From Minicystis rosea (GTDB lineage Bacteria > Myxococcota_A > Polyangia > Polyangiales > Polyangiaceae), in assembly GCA_001931535.1 (NCBI GenBank), contig CP016211.1, positions 12,322,377-12,386,376 on the forward strand: DNA of 64,000 bases. Reading direction: 5' to 3'. Each line of letters starts with the position of its first letter. The stretch's first letter is position 1. Under the pieces are notes generated by a model. The model made no database searches. It had not been told where the DNA came from and was given only the letters and a program-made list of their open reading frames with translations. Shown here in pieces: positions 24,101-30,770 of this stretch. The position numbers were made by a program, and so were the translations under genes.

Positions 24101-25483
24101 TGCTTTCCTACCGAAGCGCCAAGCGCGAGCAATCCTGAGCCGAACCCGACGCAGGATGATTTTAGTTCTGTCGATGAAGCGCCAGTCGGGATGCCCGCAG
24201 CTCGAGCCTACGACTATAGGCGTGGTGATGGTTTTGCGCCTAATGATCCGAGGTGGGGGATTCCGAATCCTAGCTACGATACAGGGCAGGAGGACACTGA
24301 TGTTGTCGAGGAGCGGCGCAAGTGGGGGGCTGTGGCTATGCAGGTTGCGTTGTACCCGCACGACCATGTGCAGGTGGATCATACCGACGAAGCGGTCTGG
24401 TTTGCCGATATTGCTCTTCAGGTTGGAATGATGCTCATTCCGGAGGGGCGAGCCGAGGAGGCACTGGTTGCTGTGGAGGAGTTGGGGTGTGGACCCACCG
24501 GCTGCTTCGGCGGGTCCTCTTGTTTCGTCGCGGGAACGCCGGTACTTACACCTGATGGTACACGTCCCATCGAGACCCTGAAGCCTGGTGATATCGTCGT
24601 ATCGCACGCTCCCGACGTTCCCTTCGGCACCTGGCGTGTAGCTGCCGCCGCTTGCGTCGAGGAGTCGCTCCTCGAAGGTGCAGACCGATCGTTCAACGGA
24701 TTCTCGCGTGCTCCGGGACTCGATGACGTAGTTTGGGTACTGGCCGATGGAGTCATGGCCATGGGACACGCAAAGCTCGCCGATGTATACGCCGGCTCTA
24801 GAGTGGCATTTGAAGGCGTGGTGTTCGAGATACGGAAGAATAATGAACAAACAGAGATTCGTGAGAGTGGGGAGACGCTTCAGCGAGTGCGTCAAGCGAT
24901 TCGACGTGGAGCGGAACGGCTGGTCGAGTTGACGGTGCGGACCGAGCTGAACGAGCACCGCTTGGTGGGGACACCGGAGCATCCGTTTTACTTGCCGGCT
25001 CTGCACCGGTTTGTACCGATGGGGGGACTCAAGCCGGGAATGATGCTGCTCAGCGATGGCGGGCGGGCGGTCGAGGTTGTTGGCCTCGAGCGGCGGACGG
25101 AGTCGAGTGAGGTGTTCAACGTCGAGGTCGAGCGGACGCATACATATTATACTTGCGATTGGAGTGCGGCAGCGTGCGAGCTCGTGCACAATGCTGACTG
25201 CTTTGAGCTGCCTAAGATTGTTCGCTCGGGAGGAGGTGTCGAGGGAAGCTTCCGCGAGCATGGTTACACGTACCGGATCGATACAAATAAGGTTGCTCCA
25301 GGAGAGGGTGGTTTTCATATTCATGTGTATCGCAAAGGGGAAGAGGTGGCCAAGCTGAGCGGGAAGGGAGGCTATGTGAAAATGCACCGGGGGACGGAGC
25401 TTGCCAAGCCTTCTGAGTTGCCGCGTAGTGTGCGGAATGATATTAATCGACTTGTGAAGCATGTGAAGGAGCTTCTGGAGTAG
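18107..25483 (+). CDS. SpvB/RHS-repeat polymorphic toxin with Hint protease domain and C-terminal toxin
   Basis: From ATG 18107, with GAGGAG upstream, the protein has 2458 residues; the frame is open from GTG 18035. Domains in order: a hydrophobic export-type segment (~24-38); an SpvB-like domain from ~90 (YAIPLIVPPGRAGM, then DHFCLDGVRL); FG-GAP/VCBS-like units (DVNGDGAAD, DYNGDGAVD, DVDGDGRHD); many YD/RHS repeats from ~1150; and the RHS core near 1830-1945 (YDPKVARFLQTDP, then NPLKWIDPSGF). A Hint autoprotease follows, beginning at Cys2139 (SCFVAGTPV) and ending with His-Asn at 2361-2362, then a ~96-residue tip. RHS shells encapsulate a toxic C-terminus and Hint domains release it. Secretion route unknown. 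Lower GC than its neighbours. Confidence 0.93.
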   Translation: MKPLTSRERSSTTSGTADERRRWRTLIPLFIFLVCLLGSNETVPSDSEPSGGSESTGTDQVGLVCPSYDPSHSPFPTALPTEKPEPAGRISGSFAVSQAGEATYAIPLIVPPGRAGMEPSLAVAYSSNTGQGIVGVGFGLRGFSAIFRCGSNLAQDGVIRGVKYDTSDHFCLDGVRLVQAAVQPGMVEYRTFPDTFKKIIAHYPGNRDWGWTKGPQYFEVFTKAGRILRYGSTEDSRALARDHVVASWWIGREEDRRGNSIDYRYHNDLDPTEGYTVEHYPDEIRYTGHETTPGARVVHFDYRESNLHRTFYSAGMELHHSKLLSSARMFGPDGTEVRSYLFNYTAFAGTFRPLLEQVWECAWGACKPPTKFTWSSHDQGALTRKVTRAEAPPDPTSELGFYSQKSHWLLTDVTGDGLDDIVVSERLPHHANDDSTTWFDSWTLSSNIGEDPIFSSSQKVSYIELASYPSLGPNDKADALPWWGVPFDYDMDGRKDFLLDTANAVVPTWQVLHAKPSGGFEVLDTGIARAFPDVWGPGNWFGALLADVNGDGAADLIECDNPWLDAPDFNEPDSVQHQQDAYRWTVRFWTPAGFEATTHPILPLDGRSCSLATFGGNSLIKIADLNADGKLDLIVPERGFWVGEPGLPACGDHCTYQMLSYVSGDTWSISETNLPLQPSSGLGTIVFPDVNGDGLPDAVQMGFDDDHPRTFMNTGRGFAAPVQSLSVPPLPQGERLDWFGHLAQLIDYNGDGAVDILMPMWFHCANPQDDAACWVVLQANYKDTGTFHIVDTHIPFAPDLTYFDQAVTNHGPYRAIQVSDVDGDGRHDIVVPENGTFSVYKNDGPQDLLLAVTDGMNPLDSTDAGFEPTVTIQYGSLVDLARTQNIPDTWLQYENMTYLPRFDAGNDCAFPRSCVVGARRVVSKYTFNNGANVPRTFFVRYRDGRLDHLGHGFLGFGARIVIDGNTSAGSAEFYDNITYDATFATYPYAGHLVRSWAWTPGMVDQVEVTYTNTRFQMVASNDAPTYFTMGAIHRVRREEGKFTPSNGLTYFQYVQAAESNPTTVLSDSWRIVSNVDQYGNVLGVIDTTDDVDLTNVTYRTYSNDPNTWLIGRIDSERACSTALGETQCRTTQVLNRNQYGEVVKLEMGDPSDAQTKLTLGYARDAYGNVTHTVANDAYGHLRKTCVSYDEEHIFPYASRNAAGHTTYTRFDRGLGVVTAVADLNELVTLRGYDGFGRMIRQIRPDGGVTSVKLKRPKDGGPQGNWYNVKVDVTTSTSDAEQITTFDSLGRIVHTQTRGPGVSAMDAQAYNAPGSVWYIEQETEYDSFGRVARTSLPWMTGDPSSSRRYYQFTYDGANRVIEKSTPWNSIIGYAYGDNVTTVTDSAGATSTQVDALGRIVLVTDKRGKTTSFTYGPFSGRRDVSNINETTSTERDAYGRVRKSNDPDRHVTTMDYDGYGDVTHTVDALSRSYTYEYDAVGRLVERLDPDGLTTWEYDTAANGMGRIARVVSSAGHAKDYDYDALSRPYRVALTIDGETFAATLGYDSESRLKTIAYPQAPGVAPFVLRHEYDKMGNLVGVHDNAGGTRFWQLDYVDNAGRPTLEWFGNGTFTFHEYLQDTGTIKNIVTGLGPASFQDLRYTYDDRLNVKSRTDALQNIDGYLMAESFQYDALDRLTCAGFVKVPPPIVGPPEPPAPNGCDLSVQYAPNGNVEFKSDVGAYKYEAAHPHAVRTAGAANFEYDAVGNQVRRPGVEIKYTPFDLPSVAMRTDDGTEIRYDYDGDQQRIRKTGPKDRETIYFGNLYERVTDTDGTVKHRYYVAAGSATIVITRAEGKADEYAYIHPDALGSPDIVTNKAGAVVEQHSYDAFGARRNPKWGQLPSLPFDKGVNVTFTGHEPDDELGLVNMRGRIYDPKVARFLQTDPIVSRPGFSQSWNAYSYVLNNPLKWIDPSGFDADGPVLQNTYDPKAGIQNVVLGDAQLNADAAILQAIHDEIQGRTNACFPTEAPSASNPEPNPTQDDFSSVDEAPVGMPAARAYDYRRGDGFAPNDPRWGIPNPSYDTGQEDTDVVEERRKWGAVAMQVALYPHDHVQVDHTDEAVWFADIALQVGMMLIPEGRAEEALVAVEELGCGPTGCFGGSSCFVAGTPVLTPDGTRPIETLKPGDIVVSHAPDVPFGTWRVAAAACVEESLLEGADRSFNGFSRAPGLDDVVWVLADGVMAMGHAKLADVYAGSRVAFEGVVFEIRKNNEQTEIRESGETLQRVRQAIRRGAERLVELTVRTELNEHRLVGTPEHPFYLPALHRFVPMGGLKPGMMLLSDGGRAVEVVGLERRTESSEVFNVEVERTHTYYTCDWSAAACELVHNADCFELPKIVRSGGGVEGSFREHGYTYRIDTNKVAPGEGGFHIHVYRKGEEVAKLSGKGGYVKMHRGTELAKPSELPRSVRNDINRLVKHVKELLE
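25190..25483 (+). other. toxin tip of the RHS protein, possibly HicA-like
   Basis: The ~96 residues after the Hint end are the variable toxin module. They include GGFHIHVYRKGEEVAKL, then HRGTELAKPSELPRSVRNDI. The pattern G-x-H-x-H-V...G-x-x-V...H-x-G-x-E-L...S-x-L resembles HicA-type mRNA interferases, whose motif is a Gly-Ser-His-His strand followed by HxGxxL and a terminal helix. This similarity is my own pattern reading and is not strong. Confidence 0.35.
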
Positions 25484-25495
25484 AATGGGGAGAAT

Positions 25496-25885
25496 ATGAG
25501 TGGTTACGAAGAGTATCAGTTGGCTGTAGATATGTTTGCTGCTGGTGACTGCGAAGGCGCGCGTCTTCTTCTGGAGCGATCGCTGAGTGCGGGTGAGCAT
25601 TTTAAGACGCGGCACATGATGTATCGAGTGCTCGTGGCGAGTGGACGTCGTGACGAAGCTCGAGGACACCTCGAAAGGGCTTATTGTGGTAATCGTGCCA
25701 ATGATCGAGTTGCGTGCGACTATGCTCATGAGCTGCGATTGGCGGGCGAGGTGTTGCGCGCTCGAGAGGTGCTGCTCGAACTGCTGGGCCGAAATCCTAA
25801 TTACGGTCCCGCGCAGGTCGAATTGCGTGAAATGAATGCTACGACCGCTGAACAAAGCGGAACTGAGGTAGCAAAAAAGACTTGA
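25496..25885 (+). CDS. small TPR-like protein, candidate immunity protein
   Basis: Starts 12 bp after the toxin stop, preceded by GGGGAGA. Its 129 residues form helical pairs resembling TPR or Sel1-type repeats: YQLAVDMFAAGDCEGARLLLERSL, then MYRVLVASGRRDEARGHLERAY, then AHELRLAGEVLRAREVLLELL. It has no signal peptide and so would act in the cytosol. Genes directly downstream of RHS toxins usually encode the specific immunity protein, and a position this close supports that role, but the fold is generic. Base composition is the same low-GC type as the toxin tip. A terminator hairpin lies 145 bp downstream. Confidence 0.7.
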   Translation: MSGYEEYQLAVDMFAAGDCEGARLLLERSLSAGEHFKTRHMMYRVLVASGRRDEARGHLERAYCGNRANDRVACDYAHELRLAGEVLRAREVLLELLGRNPNYGPAQVELREMNATTAEQSGTEVAKKT

Positions 25886-26029
25886 ACCGATCCAGGCGCG
25901 AAGACGAAGGTAGGCCGATGCCGGCGACAGGTTTACAGTCGACGGCTGATAGGGACGCTCGCTTGCCTGTGGCAGAATCGCATCCTGGTTGTTCGCTATC
26001 GTCCACGCCGGCGGGCCATGTACGCGAAG

Positions 26030-26059
26030 GGCCGCTTCCGTGAGCACAAGGAAGCGGCC
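26030..26059 (+). terminator. hairpin ending the RHS toxin/immunity unit
   Basis: GGCCGCTTCC (26030-26039) and GGAAGCGGCC (26050-26059) form a perfect 10-bp stem with a 10-nt loop. It lies between the small gene and the convergent phosphatase gene. Confidence 0.6.
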
Positions 26060-26117
26060 ATCTCGAACGGCTTGGCAACGTGTAATTGACGTGTGGCGAC
26101 GTCTGGCACGGTCGCTC

Positions 26118-27872
26118 TCACCGCGGCGCGGCGTCGAGGGGGATGATGTGGCCTTCGGAGGCGGCGGGGGTGGCGATGCCGAGGAGGTGGGAGAGGGTCG
26201 GCGCGAGGTCGACCATGGCGCGGGTTCCGTAGCGGGCGGGCTTCACGCCGGGGCCGGCGATGAGGAGCGGGACTTCGGCGTCGTAGCGATAGAAGCTGCC
26301 ATGGGTGGTGCCGGTGTCGTGCTCACCGTGCTTGCCCCAGAAGTGGAAGGGCAGCATCCAGAGGATGACGTCGCCGCCGCGGGGGCCGAAGTAGGTGCGG
26401 AGCATGGCGCGGCCGAGATCGGAGTCGGGGACTTCGCCGCGGAGGAGCTGAGAGCGGGTGAAGTAACCACCGACGCCTTCGATCGAGGCGGCGGCGGCGC
26501 CGGCGATGCGCTCGACTTGCTCGGCGTCGAGCTTCTTGTCGGCGATGCGCTTGCGATCGAGGAAGATGTGCGGATCCTCGGTGGCGATGACCCACTTGTC
26601 GCCGCCGAGCTTGGCCTTGAGGGCGGTCTCGATGGCGTCCTTGATTTGCTGCTTCCGGATGCGGCCGGCGCTGAAGCCGAGGGCGGAGAGCTGCTCGGGT
26701 TGCGGGACGCCGCCGTGATCGGCGGAGAGGACGACGAGGACTTCGTTCTTGCCGACCTTCTGCTCGGTGAAGGAGAGGAGATCGCCAATCTGCTTGTCGG
26801 CCCGGACCACGATGTCTTCGACCTCTTGGCTCATGGGGCCGAAGTCGTGGCCGGCGAGATCGGTGGCGGAGAGCGAGACGGCGAGGATGTCGGTGACGCC
26901 GCGCTGGCCGAGCTGCTCGGCTTCGATGGCCGCCTTGGCGAAATCGATCTCCCATTCATTGGCGAAGGGCGTCATGCAGAACGCCTCGTAATACGCGGGG
27001 CCGGGGGACTTGAGCTTGCCAGTGAGGGGGTGAGGGAAAGTCCTCCCGAGGCCCTTGGCGCCGGCTTCGCTGGGGGTGTCGTCGGCCGCGCATTGGGCAT
27101 AAGCCTCGTTCGGCAAGGCGCGCTCCCAGGTTTTGCCAAACCACTTGTCGGCGAGCTTCTTCGCATTCCACGCGGTGACCCAAGGGGGCAGTTGAGAGGC
27201 GTAATAGGTCGAGGTCGTCATCTCGCCGGTGTCGTCGTTCATCCAATACGTCTTGCCCAGGCGACCGCCGAGGAGGATGGCGCCGCGGCCCTTGGTGGCG
27301 AGGGAGACGACCTTGGACTTGCCGCCGCTCGCGACGATGAGCTCGTCACCCACGGTCGAGCCGTAGAAGCTGCGCGGGGAGACATCCATGTCGGGATCGG
27401 TCTCCTTGACGCCGAGGACCTTGGAGCGCGCGTCGAAGACCATCGCTTCGGAGCGGCCGGTGGCCGTGTTGTAGAACTTGTTGGTCGAGATCCCGTTCAC
27501 GTACGGGTAGCTGCCCGAGAGGATCTGCGCGTGGCCCGGGCCGGTGTACGTGGCGTAGTGGCCGTAGTGGCCCGTCATGCTCGCGCCTTCGCGGAGGAGG
27601 CGGCGAAAGCCGGTGTCGCCGAAGTACGGATCGAAGCGGGTGAGGAAGTCGGCACGGAACTGATCGAGCACGATGACCAGAACCAGCTTGGGCCTGTGCG
27701 CGGGGGCGAAGGTCGCGGGCTCGGCGGAAGGAGCGGGTGATGGAGCCGCGGCTGGAGGAGGCTCGGGCGTCGCGGGCGGTGGGCTCGAGTGAACGGCGGG
27801 CTCGCAGCCGATGGAGAGCCCGGCGAGCGTGAGGATCAGGGCGGTACGGCCTCGCCAGTATCGTTGGATCAT
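26118..27872 (-). CDS. alkaline-phosphatase-superfamily lipoprotein (PafA-like phosphodiesterase/phosphatase)
   Basis: The 584-residue protein has a signal peptide with lipobox LSIGC, a Pro/Ala linker, then a phosphatase-superfamily domain. It shows LVLVIVLDQFRADF (metal Asp), ATYTGPGHAQ with the probable Thr nucleophile, SATDLAGHDFGP (Asp/His ligands), SADHGG (Asp/His) and a final THG (His). The set is complete for a two-zinc enzyme hydrolysing phosphate mono- or diesters in the periplasm. I chose ATG 27872 because AAGGAG lies 9 nt upstream; ATG 27881 overlaps that site. It follows the coiled-coil membrane protein by 49 bp and is likely the last gene of that operon. Its 3' end is duplicated at 17458-17836. 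Confidence 0.9.
   Translation of the reverse strand: MIQRYWRGRTALILTLAGLSIGCEPAVHSSPPPATPEPPPAAAPSPAPSAEPATFAPAHRPKLVLVIVLDQFRADFLTRFDPYFGDTGFRRLLREGASMTGHYGHYATYTGPGHAQILSGSYPYVNGISTNKFYNTATGRSEAMVFDARSKVLGVKETDPDMDVSPRSFYGSTVGDELIVASGGKSKVVSLATKGRGAILLGGRLGKTYWMNDDTGEMTTSTYYASQLPPWVTAWNAKKLADKWFGKTWERALPNEAYAQCAADDTPSEAGAKGLGRTFPHPLTGKLKSPGPAYYEAFCMTPFANEWEIDFAKAAIEAEQLGQRGVTDILAVSLSATDLAGHDFGPMSQEVEDIVVRADKQIGDLLSFTEQKVGKNEVLVVLSADHGGVPQPEQLSALGFSAGRIRKQQIKDAIETALKAKLGGDKWVIATEDPHIFLDRKRIADKKLDAEQVERIAGAAAASIEGVGGYFTRSQLLRGEVPDSDLGRAMLRTYFGPRGGDVILWMLPFHFWGKHGEHDTGTTHGSFYRYDAEVPLLIAGPGVKPARYGTRAMVDLAPTLSHLLGIATPAASEGHIIPLDAAPR
26132..26510. repeat. right 379-bp direct repeat, within the intact phosphatase gene
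   Basis: Partner of 17458-17836. Here it is the 3' part of a complete reading frame that continues to 27872. Confidence 0.93.
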
Positions 27873-27921
27873 GACCGTCATCTCCTTGGCTCGTCGCGGC
27901 CCACGGTGGGCCGGACGTCGT

Positions 27922-28674
27922 TCATCGCTTCGCTGACTGCTCGTAGGCGGCGGCTTCGTCGACCGTCTCGGCCGCCGCGGAGAGGTCCACCGCGAGCGCG
28001 TCGATCGCATCGGTGACGCGGGCGCCCGGCGCCCCTTCGAGATCGGCGCTCTTGATGCGTATCACCTGCGCGGCCGCGGTCTCCAGCGTCTTCTCCACGC
28101 CGACGAGCTGGGCGTCGAGGCGCTCGCGGCGCGCGCCGAGCTCCTCGTAGACCTGCTGCTTCTCTGCTTGTTGCGCAAGGGCCCGCGCGTAGCCTTCGCG
28201 GGCCACCGGATCGCTCGCGCTCCGCGCCTGCCATTCGAGCGCGGAACGCTCGACGTCGGCGGGCGCGATGGTGTGGAGGTGGCGATCGAGATCCTGCATC
28301 CGTGCTGCGATGCGGGCCGAAGAGGCCGCGAGGTGGCGCACGCGATCCGCGGTGCCGGCGAGGAGGAGGCGATGCTCGGGCAAGGTGCTCGCGAGCTCGC
28401 CGAGGATCGTGCGGGCCAGCGTCTCGGCGCGGTCCACGCGCGCGGCGTAGGGTGGATCGAGGTGTGTGAGGTCGGATGCGATGGGCGCGAGATCCTCCGC
28501 GCTCTCCTGTGCCTTCCGGCGCTCGCGGCGAAGGAAGACGAGGATGCCGTAGGCGAGCACGCCGGGCAGGAGCACGATGGGGAGCTTGGCGAGGATGGCC
28601 GTGCCGATCGCGGCGAGCAGCACGAGGGCCCCTTCGGGGCTCGCCCAGAGGTGGGTGGTCTTCGAGGTCGTCAT
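27922..28674 (-). CDS. membrane protein with two N-terminal helices and long coiled coil
   Basis: The 250-residue protein has one or two hydrophobic helices at about 15-48 (ALVLLAAIGTAILAKLPIVLL and following), then the basic stretch RRERRKAQ. About 190 residues of almost uninterrupted Ala/Leu/Glu/Arg helix follow, for example RVRHLAASSARIAARMQDLDRH and QQAEKQQVYEELGARRERLDAQ. The helical part likely projects into the cytoplasm and may oligomerise. CGGAGG lies upstream of ATG 28674. It sits 48 bp after the solute-binding/VWA gene and 49 bp before the phosphatase, in the same direction. I do not recognise the family. Confidence 0.8.
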   Translation of the reverse strand: MTTSKTTHLWASPEGALVLLAAIGTAILAKLPIVLLPGVLAYGILVFLRRERRKAQESAEDLAPIASDLTHLDPPYAARVDRAETLARTILGELASTLPEHRLLLAGTADRVRHLAASSARIAARMQDLDRHLHTIAPADVERSALEWQARSASDPVAREGYARALAQQAEKQQVYEELGARRERLDAQLVGVEKTLETAAAQVIRIKSADLEGAPGARVTDAIDALAVDLSAAAETVDEAAAYEQSAKR

Positions 28675-28722
28675 GAGCGCTCGGGCCTCCGGTAGGGTGG
28701 CGTGGGGCAGCTCTCGCGAGGC

Positions 28723-30447
28723 TTAGAAGTAGGCCGAGATCTGGTGGTAGATCTTGTCGATGTTGCCGGCGTTGCCCTTGAGGAAGAGGGCGTTGGAGCG
28801 CGCGGCGATCTGCTTGAGCAGGTCCTCGTCGGCGTCGTCGCCGTAGGCGACGGTGAAGATGCGCGTGCCGTCCGCGGACTCGGTGGCGGGCATACGATCG
28901 AGGAGGTCGCTGAGCTTGCTCCTGCTCGAGGTGTCCTTGCCGTCGGAGAGGATGACGACGCCGTAGAGGCGCGGCTCCTTCTCGGACTTCTTGTGGGCCT
29001 CGATGGCGTCGAGCGCGCCGAGGGCCGCGTCGTAGAGGGCGGTGCCGCCGTTGGCGAAGAGGCCTTCGACCTGCTGCGAGAGGCCTTCACCGACGTCGGC
29101 CACGCGGGAGAGCGGCTTGAGGAGCACCGGCGTGCTCGAGAAGGCGGTCACCGCGATCTCGTCCTGCTTCTGCATCTCGCGGATGAACTGGGCGGCGCCC
29201 TTCTTGGCGGCGTTCATCGGCGCGCCGTTCATCGAGCCCGAGGTGTCGAGCGTGAGGAAGACGGTCGAGTGCTTCTTCACCTCGTGCCACATCTCGTTGG
29301 CGCGGCGGAAGAGGCTCTCGCTCACGTACTCGAGCGACTTGCCGGCGCTCTGCTTCGGGTCGACGCCGTGCTCGGCATCGATGGGCGCGCCCAGGGCGAC
29401 CGTGGGATCGGTGGGCCGGTAACCCGAGTCGACGGCGCGCGCTTGTTGCTCCTTCGAGGTCATGAAGGCGACGAACTTCGCGGCCGCTTCCTTCTGCTCG
29501 GCGCTGACCCAGTCCGCGTTCACGACGCCGGTCGGGTGGTTCTCCCAGAAGGTGCCCTCCTTCGGGTACACCGCGACGAGCTTCGACGGCATCTTGTCGT
29601 GGTAGCGGGTGTTGGCCTTGATCACGTTGGCCTCGTAGAGCGTGACCGCGGAGAGGTACGCGGGGCCCTTGGTGCAGAGCTTCTCGGTGAGCCAGCCGGA
29701 GCTTTCGCCGTAGTGGACGATGGATCGCTCGAGCGCGCCGACCTTCTGGATCACGTCGGGGCGCTTCATGTCGTCGGCGGTGAGGCCGGTCGTCTTGTCG
29801 GCGGCGGCGTAGATGGCGGAGAGCATCGAGAGCATCGCGGACGTCGAGTAGTCCGGGTGGCCGTGGCCGAAGCGGAACGGGCCCCACTCGGGGTGCCCCT
29901 GCGACGCCCATCCCTTCGGATCCGCGGCGACCTTGAAGATGTCGTTCCAACCGATGGGCTTGTCGGGCCAGCCGAGCGCGCGCGCCATCGGCTCCCACAT
30001 CGCCACCACGAGGCCGCTCATCACGGTCGGCTTCGCGCCTTCCACGAAGGCGTGCCCGGTGCGGGCCTTCCACGTCTGGTTGATGAGATCGATCCACGCT
30101 TGGCCGGCGGGGCTCCACACCGTGGGCTTCTCCTTGCCGTCGAGGATCTTCTGCAAGCTCTCACCGCTCTTCATGTGGAGCAGCGTCACGCGCACGGGCT
30201 TGTCGCCGACGGAGGTCTTCGCCTCGTGGAAGCTCTTGGCCACGGCTTCGAGCCAGTCCTTCTTTCCATCGGACGAGGAGACGAGGATCTCGACCGCGGG
30301 GCCCGTGGGCGCGCTCGGCGCAGCGCTCGCGCCGGCGCGTGGGCTCGTGCCCTGGCCGGCGTCGCTGCTCTTCGCGATCCAGATGACGATGGCGCAGACC
30401 GCAAGGAAGACGCCGACGATCAGCGTGCTCATGCCGCGACCCTTCAT
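28723..30447 (-). CDS. extracellular solute-binding protein fused to a VWA domain
   Basis: This 574-residue protein has one N-terminal membrane helix (STLIVGVFLAVCAIVIWIA) and a short Ala/Ser linker. A periplasmic solute-binding fold covers ~50-380 (KPTVWSPAGQAWIDL, DYSTSAMLSMLSAIYA, EGTFWENHPTGVVNADW). A von Willebrand A domain covers ~390-574, with a complete MIDAS: DTSGSMN at Asp401, a Thr in the GGTALYDA loop and Asp in LSDGKD. It is thus a membrane-anchored binding protein with a metal-dependent adhesion domain. GAAGGAG precedes ATG 30447. No ABC transporter genes are adjacent; the partners are a coiled-coil membrane protein and a phosphatase. Ligand unknown. Confidence 0.9.
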   Translation of the reverse strand: MKGRGMSTLIVGVFLAVCAIVIWIAKSSDAGQGTSPRAGASAAPSAPTGPAVEILVSSSDGKKDWLEAVAKSFHEAKTSVGDKPVRVTLLHMKSGESLQKILDGKEKPTVWSPAGQAWIDLINQTWKARTGHAFVEGAKPTVMSGLVVAMWEPMARALGWPDKPIGWNDIFKVAADPKGWASQGHPEWGPFRFGHGHPDYSTSAMLSMLSAIYAAADKTTGLTADDMKRPDVIQKVGALERSIVHYGESSGWLTEKLCTKGPAYLSAVTLYEANVIKANTRYHDKMPSKLVAVYPKEGTFWENHPTGVVNADWVSAEQKEAAAKFVAFMTSKEQQARAVDSGYRPTDPTVALGAPIDAEHGVDPKQSAGKSLEYVSESLFRRANEMWHEVKKHSTVFLTLDTSGSMNGAPMNAAKKGAAQFIREMQKQDEIAVTAFSSTPVLLKPLSRVADVGEGLSQQVEGLFANGGTALYDAALGALDAIEAHKKSEKEPRLYGVVILSDGKDTSSRSKLSDLLDRMPATESADGTRIFTVAYGDDADEDLLKQIAARSNALFLKGNAGNIDKIYHQISAYF

Positions 30448-30770
30448 GCGAGGCTCCTTCTCGGCGACTCGAGCGCGTGCGGCCCACCCTCCTTGGGAGG
30501 AGGCCCCTGATCCGCGCCCCGCCGTTGCCGCTCCACTTGGTCACCGATCATGACGGCGCCACCGCGCGCATGTGTCAGCGAGGTGTCGGAGCGCGCGGCG
30601 TCAGTTCTCGCGACGACACCTTTGGAGCGGGTTTTGCCGTCGTTTTCAGGCGTCGACGAGAGCGACGTGTGGGCGGCTGTCGGCGCGACTTAGCAGGCGT
30701 CGCGGGCGGGTGGTTTGGCGTGGTTTGCTTTCGCGCGATCGCCGCGCCAAGGTCCGGCGCGGACCTGAGC
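30448..30770. other. divergent promoter region
   Basis: This gap separates the leftward solute-binding/VWA operon from the rightward AraC-type gene and must contain promoters for both; I cannot place them confidently. Around 30546, GATCATGACGGCGCC matches the core of the dispersed repeat at 13 of 15 bases and could be a decayed copy. Confidence 0.4.

Larger units (their letters stand above)
17837..26131 (+). mobile_element. accessory island carrying an RHS polymorphic toxin
   Basis: These 8.3 kb lie between two direct copies of a host gene's 3' end and have clearly lower GC than both flanks, especially at 17880-18030 and 25150-25900. The content is one RHS toxin gene, one small gene and a terminator hairpin. 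No integrase or transposase is visible. The arrangement (partial copy, cargo, complete gene) is what a single crossover of a circular molecule into the phosphatase gene would leave. Confidence 0.75.

Noticed and set aside
23642..26047. An 801-codon minus-strand frame over the end of the RHS gene
   Set aside because: Opposite strand shows unmistakable RHS core and Hint motifs; this frame has no family features and spans the toxin, the small gene and the gap.
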